Source: Silvanigrellales bacterium (GTDB taxonomy: Bacteria > Bdellovibrionota_B > Oligoflexia > Silvanigrellales > Silvanigrellaceae). From it: a stretch of 6,585 nt of DNA. Position 1 is the first letter of the stretch; each line of letters opens with the position of its first letter. A program made the position numbers and the translations under genes. The stretch lies in contig JANQPW010000123.1 in the NCBI GenBank assembly GCA_028285285.1, positions 1 through 6,585 of the forward strand, given 5' to 3'. The notes under the pieces are model-generated. The model worked only from the letters and a program-made list of their open reading frames with translations, made no database searches and was not told the origin of the DNA. Positions 1 through 5,261 of this stretch are shown one piece after another.

Positions 1-668
1 ATTTCCGCCTTGCGAAACACCTTGGCATCATCAATGGAAATGCGGCGCCGGATCCACTCAAAGGCCTCTTCAGCAGCAAACTCAGCAACCCAAGGGGCTA
101 CAGATGCCGCAGGAAGTCTCTTTTTTCGCACCCAGGTGTAGGCCACGGCGTGAACAGGTTTCACTTTGTAGCGCTTCATCTCTCGAGCCTGTGCTGGGCT
201 TGCTCCCACTTGAATCCAGGCCTTGGCTTCGGTCGGTTCCATGCGCACGGCAGCCCATCGTGCCGCCACTGCAGATTCATAGCCAGCATCAAGCCACTTC
301 TTTGCTCTTTTGGCTCGCCTGAATTTCGCCTTTCTCCAAGGTGCTGCTGTGCTTGCTTCAAAGTCTGCTGCCTGCCACCGCTTCACCCGTTTCGGTTTTT
401 GAAAGCCCGCCTTCACCCAAGCCGCGGCCTCTTCAGGGTCATCAAAGTGGGGCTCCCAAACAGAGGCAGACTCAGGATTGAACCCAGCATCTTTCCACTC
501 TGTGGCCTCAGAAGGTTCACAAAACTCTGCTCGACACCAATTTCCGGCTTCTTCTGGGGCATACCCCTCATCTACGAAAGCCTTCGCTTGTGGAGCTGTG
601 AAGTTTTGGTCGCGCCAAACACGAGCCTGCTCTGGCTTAAACCCGAGATCGATCCATGCCTCTGCGTA
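1..668 (-). repeat. Protein-level tandem repeat, about 17 units of 12-15 residues
   Basis: The unit is roughly x-W-x-x-x-G-F-x-P-x-x-A-x. Distances between successive anchor aromatics are 13,13,13,14,13,13,14,13,14,13,13,13,15,14,12 and 13 residues (hand count). Units are recognisable in protein but strongly diverged in DNA, so the array is old or under selection for structure rather than a recent duplication. The best-conserved units are residues 45-133; later ones lose the Gly-Phe. The array continues past the window edge. Confidence 0.85.
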
Positions 669-800
669 TTGGTTCTCAGGGGTGTCGGAACCACCCCATT
701 TCACGAAGCCGCGCTCACTCCACTCAGAAGACAAACAACCAGACACAACCACAACCAAACCAAAGAGCAGCCCATTCCGCTGCAGCCGGAATCTTGCCAT
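1..800 (-). CDS. Lipoprotein made of tandem 13-residue Trp/Gly-Phe repeats (3' end beyond window)
   Basis: Reading the minus strand from an ATG at 800 gives 266 codons without a stop to the window edge, so the C-terminus is missing. Residues 1-22 form a lipoprotein signal peptide: basic start (MARFRLQR), hydrophobic core 11-19, lipobox V-S-G-C with Cys22. An in-frame TGA seven codons upstream limits the start; the ribosome site is weak (GGAG 11 bases away, or GGAAG very close). After a short linker, residues 45-266 are a tandem array of about 13 residues per unit, with Trp (or Phe/Met) at 49, 62, 75, 88, 102, 115, 128, 142, 155, 169, 182, 195, 208, 223, 237, 249 and 262, usually followed by Gly-Phe/Tyr or x-Phe and then Pro-x-x-Ala. 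The units are probably short helices joined by turns, giving a solenoid. I recognise no named family and assign no function; it is probably membrane-anchored and periplasmic or surface-exposed. It lies 162 bases downstream of the lipase gene on the same strand. The unbroken repeat makes the coding call strong. Confidence 0.88.
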   Translation of the reverse strand, partial: MARFRLQRNGLLFGLVVVVSGCLSSEWSERGFVKWGGSDTPENQYAEAWIDLGFKPEQARVWRDQNFTAPQAKAFVDEGYAPEEAGNWCRAEFCEPSEATEWKDAGFNPESASVWEPHFDDPEEAAAWVKAGFQKPKRVKRWQAADFEASTAAPWRKAKFRRAKRAKKWLDAGYESAVAARWAAVRMEPTEAKAWIQVGASPAQAREMKRYKVKPVHAVAYTWVRKKRLPAASVAPWVAEFAAEEAFEWIRRRISIDDAKVFRKAE

Positions 801-836
801 CCGCTTCCAATCTCCGTCTCGTCACTCAGAGCTCAA

Positions 837-852
837 CTGAACACCTGTTCAG
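837..852. promoter_or_regulatory. Perfect 16-base dyad, possible LexA-type operator
   Basis: The sequence CTGAACACCTGTTCAG has two perfect 7-base arms around a 2-base centre. It lies 36 to 52 bases upstream of the ATG of the repeat lipoprotein, a natural place for an operator. The core GAAC-N4-GTTC is the form of the Gram-positive LexA box, and the whole fits, apart from the last base, the Myxococcus LexA consensus as I recall it. No clear -35/-10 pair was found next to it, and a dyad of this length can occur by chance in several kilobases, so the regulator is a guess. Confidence 0.35.
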
Positions 853-871
853 AGATCAGTCTGACAGCTCC

Positions 872-931
872 ATTTGAATTTGAAAACAGAGGAGAGGTAT
901 CGGAAGGGGCCAGGCAGGAGGAAATTCAAAT
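872..931. repeat. 10-base inverted repeat between the lipase and repeat-lipoprotein genes
   Basis: ATTTGAATTT at 872-881 is the exact reverse complement of AAATTCAAAT at 922-931, with 40 bases between. An 8-base direct repeat, AGTCTGAC, flanks the pair at 858-865 and 945-952. The arms are AT-rich, there is no following T-run on the minus strand, and the loop is long, so this does not look like an intrinsic terminator. It could be a protein-binding pair or a remnant of a small insertion. Confidence 0.3.
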
Positions 932-962
932 TGAAGCGGAAGGGAGTCTGACGGCGGTGGCG

Positions 963-2219
963 TCAAAAGGGAACGACGTACTCTCCTGTACCCGCACATT
1001 CACGGGGGTTACCACCCGTGCTGCAGTGCTCCCCAACGTTGAGACGAAAGAAACGGCTGGGAAGTCCCTTCTTCTCATACACATGATCGTTCCAATCGGA
1101 CTGCATCTCACCTTCCTTCAAAATGTACCAAGAAGGCTCTTGATTGAGAAGTTCCGCCGTTGGCGTCGCCGCTGAGTTGAGAAGGCGCCCATCAGACGTC
1201 TTAGGCCTCTCCGAGGCTATACTACCCAAGTAGCCATGAATCACAGACGTGTGCACGTCGACAATGTTGAGATTGTGAAACCGGGTGTGACAACCAAACA
1301 TGAAGAGCCCGGTGAGGGTTTGCACCTGGTACTTCCCCACAAGATCATACGAAAATGTTGACGCCACATTGGCGGCATAAACTTCCACCGCGATGTTCTC
1401 AGGTAGCTGCCCTAAAAGGGTGCGGATTCTTCCAGACTCTTTGACGATGAGCCGAGACAAGGTTTCTTGATTTTCGTGACGGATCTGCAGCATGGTGCAC
1501 AGGTCTTGACCTGAGGCTTCCCAGTTGTAAAAAATCGCAGGATCCAAAAGGGTCAATCGTGCCACAGGAACTCGTCCAACATTTGCCTCGGGCGGAAGAT
1601 CAAAAAGGTCCACACCTGGGAAAGGCTCGGAAACAGCCGAGGTCGCGTCAATGGCCACCTTGGCTCCAAAAGAGTGACCAATGAGGCGGATCTCTTTCTG
1701 AAAACTGTCTCCTCCCAGCTGTTTGTAGAGGTCAACGAGCTGCTCTTTCAGGCGTTCGGCGGCTTTGAGCGAAGTGTTCACAAAGACTTCTTCAAAATCT
1801 GGGTTGGTGCTGAGATCATGCCATCGAAACATCAGGGTTTGAAAGCCTCGGTCTTGCCATTCAGCCGCGTGCTCGAACTTTACCGGAATGCCCCCAATTG
1901 ACCAGCCATGAATAAAGATAGCAAGGTCTTTCTCGCAGTCGAGCTTCACGCGTCCAGGAAGACTCTCTCCATCTCTTCCCACCACAGAGAGACCGAGAGG
2001 CACACCGTTCTCCGACACTTCTGAGGTGACAACAGATCCGCACTCGGCCGAAGAGGAGTTCGCCGCTCCCGGAGCCCGCTGCAACTCTTCTGCTCCTTCA
2101 CCCTGCAGCCCACATCCGCTGACAAGGGGGGAGACAACAAAAGCTATGAAAGCTGCACTCCACACGGCTTTCAAAGAGTCCAGTTTCAATGTTGTGTGGG
2201 ATATTTTTTTTGCTTGCAT
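963..2219 (-). CDS. Lipase-like alpha/beta-hydrolase lipoprotein
   Basis: The protein has 418 residues. The N-terminus has a basic stretch, a hydrophobic core at about 19-32 and a lipobox V-S-G-C with Cys36, so it should be lipid-anchored. The mature part is an alpha/beta-hydrolase: F-I-H-G-W at 102-106 supplies the oxyanion-hole His-Gly, G-H-S-F-G at 181-185 is the nucleophile elbow with Ser183, and L-L-D-P-A at 224-228 puts Asp226 where pancreatic-type lipases have the catalytic acid in a similar L-D-P-A context. His328 (V-I-H-G-Y-L), or His323, is the best candidate for the catalytic His. A role in hydrolysing lipid or another ester outside the cytoplasm is inferred; the substrate cannot be read. 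ATG with GGAG (2226-2229) six bases upstream supports the start. It precedes the repeat lipoprotein on the same strand by 162 bases and is divergent from 2569. An esterase or phospholipase A1-like activity is equally possible. Confidence 0.87.
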   Translation of the reverse strand: MQAKKISHTTLKLDSLKAVWSAAFIAFVVSPLVSGCGLQGEGAEELQRAPGAANSSSAECGSVVTSEVSENGVPLGLSVVGRDGESLPGRVKLDCEKDLAIFIHGWSIGGIPVKFEHAAEWQDRGFQTLMFRWHDLSTNPDFEEVFVNTSLKAAERLKEQLVDLYKQLGGDSFQKEIRLIGHSFGAKVAIDATSAVSEPFPGVDLFDLPPEANVGRVPVARLTLLDPAIFYNWEASGQDLCTMLQIRHENQETLSRLIVKESGRIRTLLGQLPENIAVEVYAANVASTFSYDLVGKYQVQTLTGLFMFGCHTRFHNLNIVDVHTSVIHGYLGSIASERPKTSDGRLLNSAATPTAELLNQEPSWYILKEGEMQSDWNDHVYEKKGLPSRFFRLNVGEHCSTGGNPRECAGTGEYVVPF

Positions 2220-2568
2220 GAGTCACTCCAGATTGTTCCTTTTAGAAAAACTGCAAAGAGTGAGCCAATCTGTCTAAAACAACAGCGCCTTAGTGGCTAA
2301 ATTTTCTCTGTGATTTTAGAAACAACGGAACAATCTCAAAAATATCCACTCTTTCTCAGAGCAAGATGACGGTTCCTGACAAAATGCTGTGTCACTCTGT
2401 CAAAATCGTTTTCACGCCGGCAGCGAGCAAGGCCATTTACCGGGAAAAGTGTGCTTCAATAAGGCAGAGGCTGGTGGAAATTCTTTTTAATTCTAGCTCT
2501 CTCTACCAAAAACTCAAGAATTCTCAGCGGAGCACCCGAAGCCCTAAGAAGACCTAGAGGACGGGAAC
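2220..2568. other. Divergent intergenic region, 349 bases, likely holding promoters for both sides
   Basis: No convincing gene lies here. For the leftward lipase gene a weak sigma70-like pair can be drawn on the minus strand: TTGGCT at 2263-2268 and TCTAAA at 2241-2246, spacer 16, four matches of six each. That would give a very short leader. An exact 10-base inverted repeat, AGATTGTTCC (2230-2239) and GGAACAATCT (2327-2336), brackets this candidate promoter. For the rightward gene no clear promoter was found, only a CTGACA at 2376-2381 without a good partner. A 63-codon frame starting at 2366 has no ribosome site and no recognisable product. Confidence 0.4.
2230..2336. repeat. 10-base inverted repeat flanking the candidate lipase promoter
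   Basis: AGATTGTTCC at 2230-2239 and its exact reverse complement GGAACAATCT at 2327-2336 are separated by 87 bases. The left copy overlaps the ribosome-binding region of the lipase gene. Each copy also sits next to a TTTTAGAAA string (starting near 2240 and near 2314), which enlarges the similarity. Two spaced half-sites for one regulator would fit, but a chance match is not excluded. Confidence 0.3.
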
Positions 2569-3534
2569 ATGACAACAGAAAAACAAGAAGAAAACACAAA
2601 CGACAAAAAATCTTCGAAAAAGACCACTTCCTGGAAGTTGCCGAGTCTTTTTGGTGGGGTACTGGCACTGGCTCTTTTGGCCTATGCCCTCGTTCCCGAC
2701 CGGCAACAGAACCTCAACTCTCGAGGTTTAGAAGAGCAGAGCCCCAGGGGCTCTCTCTCATCTCCCAATGCGGTCAAGTTTGACCAAGACGGTCCGCGAA
2801 AGATATCCCTCCCCGGAAACAGCAACTCAACACCGTCTCGCTCTGGAGCCCCTCGCTCAAATGAAACGACCCTTCAAGAACCATCCGATCGATCTCTCAA
2901 TGGCTCCATCGAAGCAAATAGGCATCCAGGAAGGGCCACACCCTCCGATAGCCGTTTTGACAACTCTCAACCTCTGCAAAGGTGGAACACGAACCCTCCG
3001 GGCCAAGCGGGAGGGCGAGCCTGGCCGCAAGGGCCCAAAAAAGAACCGACTCTTCAACGCAGCCGTCTTCCAAGCACCTCAAATCAAGGCAGTGACTACA
3101 ATGCCTTTTCCGACATAGAGCTGCAAAATCAACTCTCCGGCCAGAGAACTCAGGGCGATGAAGACGCCCGCCTGGCTCGCACGAGCCCCAGCCCACTCCA
3201 CCTTCCAAGCCAGAGGGAGTTCGGAGACCTTCCAGACTTTAACTCCAAGAAAAACAACGTGAAATCTGAGCAGCTCAAAAAAGCAACCCAGCCCAAAAAG
3301 AAAGTGGGAGCTCTCGAAAGGAAACGCAAGCGCGAAAAACAGCTTCATGAAATTAAGAAACAGATTGGGCTGCCGCAACCCAAAAAGAAGCTCAAGAAAG
3401 AGCTTTATGACCCCTGGGCTCAGGAATATGAACAGGTCATCAACAAAGAAGAGAAAGAGCTCAGCAGCAAGGCCGAATCTGCACTCCGCGCCCGCCAGGA
3501 AGAAGAGCAAAAAAAACGTCTTCGCAAAAAGTAA
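2569..3534 (+). CDS. Membrane-anchored, disordered, lysine-rich protein of unknown function
   Basis: The protein has 321 residues and matches no family I recognise. Residues 1-23 are polar and charged, 24-42 form one hydrophobic segment (L-P-S-L-F-G-G-V-L-A-L-A-L-L-A-Y-A-L-V), and the rest is hydrophilic. This is the plan of a single-pass protein with a short cytoplasmic tail and a large periplasmic part, or an uncleaved signal anchor. Residues 45 to about 235 are rich in Ser, Pro, Asn, Gln and Arg and look disordered. Residues from about 240 to 321 are very rich in Lys, Arg and Glu and probably form helix or coiled coil; the short string Q-P-K-K-K occurs at 241 and 270, and L-Y-D-P-W near 283 is the only aromatic cluster. 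AGAGG eight bases before the ATG supports the start. It precedes the astacin-like gene by 94 bases with no obvious terminator, so the two may be co-transcribed. Its frame is open throughout and it ends in a basic tail (R-L-R-K-K). Confidence 0.75.
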   Translation: MTTEKQEENTNDKKSSKKTTSWKLPSLFGGVLALALLAYALVPDRQQNLNSRGLEEQSPRGSLSSPNAVKFDQDGPRKISLPGNSNSTPSRSGAPRSNETTLQEPSDRSLNGSIEANRHPGRATPSDSRFDNSQPLQRWNTNPPGQAGGRAWPQGPKKEPTLQRSRLPSTSNQGSDYNAFSDIELQNQLSGQRTQGDEDARLARTSPSPLHLPSQREFGDLPDFNSKKNNVKSEQLKKATQPKKKVGALERKRKREKQLHEIKKQIGLPQPKKKLKKELYDPWAQEYEQVINKEEKELSSKAESALRARQEEEQKKRLRKK

Positions 3535-3596
3535 AAGCTCTCCCTAACCAAAAACACCGACTTTCTCTCAACTGCACCGCAGAAAACTCCGATGGG

Positions 3597-3613
3597 CTGT
3601 GGTCTAGACACAG
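3597..3613. promoter_or_regulatory. 17-base dyad directly before the Shine-Dalgarno of the peptidase gene
   Basis: CTGTG (3597-3601) and CACAG (3609-3613) are perfect inverted arms around GTCTAGA; the inner GTCTAGAC is itself palindromic. It ends two bases before the AGAGGAGG ribosome site, so it could be an operator or an RNA hairpin affecting translation. The arms are short, so confidence is low. Confidence 0.25.
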
Positions 3614-3615
3614 TC

Positions 3616-3623
3616 AGAGGAGG
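3616..3623 (+). promoter_or_regulatory. Strong ribosome-binding site that fixes a TTG start
   Basis: AGAGGAGG is followed by five bases and then TTG at 3629. It is the strongest Shine-Dalgarno in the window. It decides the start of the peptidase gene, because the next in-frame ATG (codon 23) would remove most of the signal peptide. Confidence 0.8.
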
Positions 3624-3628
3624 CAGAG

Positions 3629-4957
3629 TTGGCAATTGGGTGCCCTCGCAGAGGTTTTCAGTCTCTTTTGCTTGCGCTGATCACCCTGCCCGGCATGACT
3701 TCGTTTCTTGCTTGCCAAGCGCGCGAACTCGATGGCTCAGGCGGAGACATTCAGGGGCGTTACTCTCCCCAAGACGTGAAGTCATCGAAAGATGTGAAAA
3801 TGTGTTGGTCGGAGCACAACCTCAAAGTGCTCGATCGAAAAACCGTGATTCCGAAGCTCGAGCAAAAGCTGCGGGAAGAGATCCGCGATCGGGTAGGCCT
3901 CAACCCCTTTCCCGCCGGAAGCAACTCACTCCCCTTTTGCAGCCAGGCACCTCAAGCACAGATCAAGCTCTATCTCTTTGATTTCGATCTCCAAGAACAT
4001 GAGCAACTCAATGCCCAGGGCAAACGCATTGGTGCCACGACAATTGGGCTAGCGGCTCCAAGCTACTGTCAGGAGCTCAAGCAAGACCATTCAACCTCTC
4101 CACGACTCTCCATCGTTTATAGCCAACGTCAAGCCGACAAAGACAGGGCCTGCGTGCTTGTGTACACCGGAGTGCTGGCCAACCGGCATGGTTACGGAAC
4201 AGGCCCGTTTCACGCCGAGGTGGCCTCAGCCTTTCTTCACGAAGTCTTACATGCTTACGGCGTTTCTCACGAACACTTTCACTCCAAAAACACAGCCGAT
4301 CGAAACGATCACTGCAACTACGGTCGGGTTTACCGTGCAGCTGGATATGATCCCGAAGAGGAACGAAGAAAAGAAAACCAACGAGCCCGCGACTATGGCG
4401 ACTACGACGCTGATTCCATCATGAACTACTGCGAGTGGAAGTCGACCACGAGCTTCGCCAACGCAAAATTGAGTGCCGGCGATGAACAGCTCCTCAAGGC
4501 AATCTACGGCGGTTCTGTCGTCAACCGAAACCCCACGAATCCGGGAGATGGCTCGACACCACCCCCTTCGCCACAGGCCCCGGTTTTCGGCGAGGGGCAC
4601 GCCTCTGCACCCGAACCCGAAGGCCCTCTCAGCTGCCACTCCGCTCGTGCGGTTTCCTTTTCAGACGGCTGGTGGACAGAATACCTGCTCACTCGTGACG
4701 AAGGAGAAAGATGGAGCGTTGCTGTATCGGCTGTGCCCCGCAGCAATGACCAGGCCCCGAAAAGCGACTGGGGAACTCACGAAGTCGTTGACGCTGCACA
4801 GGGATCTGAGAAGGAGCAGGCGGCAAAATTCTCGACGTACTTGGAAACACTCCCCGGCACGCCTGCTGGATCTGCGGCCCGGGCTCGGGTTCTTATCCAT
4901 CGCGCCAATGCAACAAAATCACTTAAGATTTTAATGAACTGCAAGCCGTCAATCTGA
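3629..4957 (+). CDS. Astacin-like (M12A-type) zinc metallopeptidase, probable lipoprotein
   Basis: The protein has 442 residues from a TTG start. Residues 10-28 are hydrophobic and end in S-F-L-A-C (Cys29), which fits the broad lipobox pattern, so lipid attachment is likely though not certain. The metzincin signature HExxHxxGxxHE is complete: His204, Glu205, His208, Gly211, His214, Glu215, followed by His216 as in astacins and then D-R-N-D about a dozen residues later. The Met-turn S-I-M-N-Y has Met265 and Tyr267, the position of the extra tyrosine zinc ligand in astacins, and L-S-x-G-D then I-Y-G-G follow as in that family. Residues 30 to about 150 are probably a pro- or accessory region. 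A Pro/Ser/Gly-rich linker at about 296-316 leads to a C-terminal domain of roughly 115 residues that I do not recognise. The likely role is protein cleavage in the periplasm or at the surface. It may share a transcript with the lysine-rich gene upstream. Confidence 0.9.
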   Translation: MAIGCPRRGFQSLLLALITLPGMTSFLACQARELDGSGGDIQGRYSPQDVKSSKDVKMCWSEHNLKVLDRKTVIPKLEQKLREEIRDRVGLNPFPAGSNSLPFCSQAPQAQIKLYLFDFDLQEHEQLNAQGKRIGATTIGLAAPSYCQELKQDHSTSPRLSIVYSQRQADKDRACVLVYTGVLANRHGYGTGPFHAEVASAFLHEVLHAYGVSHEHFHSKNTADRNDHCNYGRVYRAAGYDPEEERRKENQRARDYGDYDADSIMNYCEWKSTTSFANAKLSAGDEQLLKAIYGGSVVNRNPTNPGDGSTPPPSPQAPVFGEGHASAPEPEGPLSCHSARAVSFSDGWWTEYLLTRDEGERWSVAVSAVPRSNDQAPKSDWGTHEVVDAAQGSEKEQAAKFSTYLETLPGTPAGSAARARVLIHRANATKSLKILMNCKPSI

Positions 4958-5261
4958 AGAAATCATCAGAACCAAACAGCGAGAAAAACTCTTTCCGCCT
5001 CAAGTTGGTCCATTTTCCCGGTTCAGCATAACCACACAATTCATCTCAGTATTTTTTGGCAATTCTGTGCAACTCTGATTCAGATCTCTCTGTAACTTAA
5101 ACCCTGACAAAATTTACAGAAAAACAACACTCGACAATCACAAGAAAAAAGTCGTGTTTTTTTGTTTGAGATTCGCAAACGGAATTCCGAAGAAAGTTTT
5201 GGAGATTGCAGCAGGTGGATCGTGCTCTTACGGCACTCCACACAGTTTGAGGTCAACAACT
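4958..5261. other. Intergenic region and leader before the CxxCH protein, 304 bases
   Basis: No gene, RNA or clear terminator is supported here. A promoter for the next gene should lie within it, but no convincing -35/-10 pair was found; TTGGCA near 5057 has only a poor partner. CCTGACAAAAT at 5103-5113 is identical to 2375-2385 in the other long intergenic region. A T-run at 5157-5163 follows a short, mismatched stem (CGAC/GTCG) too weak to call as a terminator. The frame of the next gene stays open back to a GTG at 5154, but that extension has no ribosome site and would bury the signal peptide. Confidence 0.4.

Noticed and set aside
150..1175. Plus-strand open frame of 341 codons
   Set aside because: It is the longest open plus-strand frame in the left part, but it runs antisense to the repeat lipoprotein and the end of the lipase gene. 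Its product is rich in Cys, His, Arg and Pro with no domain, and the minus-strand reading has a signal peptide and a regular repeat.
2366..2557. 63-codon plus-strand frame in the divergent intergenic region
   Set aside because: No Shine-Dalgarno, no recognisable domain, signal or repeat, and it sits in a region expected to hold promoters.
3079..3510. Minus-strand frame of 143 codons rich in Phe and Leu
   Set aside because: It is the antisense of Lys- and Glu-rich codons in the anchored protein, which automatically produce Phe and Leu; the apparent membrane protein is an artefact.
3592..3981. ATG-started frame of 129 codons over the peptidase start
   Set aside because: It is out of frame with the clear metzincin gene, its product is Arg-rich without motifs, and the strong ribosome site at 3616-3623 serves the TTG instead.
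5126..5167. Possible intrinsic terminator before the CxxCH gene
   Set aside because: Only CGAC/GTCG pairs cleanly; the rest of the stem has mismatches and the loop is 15 bases, so the T-run alone is not enough.
5154..5261. GTG-initiated N-terminal extension of the CxxCH protein
   Set aside because: There is no ribosome site before the GTG, and the extension would place a good signal peptide 36 residues inside the protein. The ATG at 5262 has GAGGT upstream.
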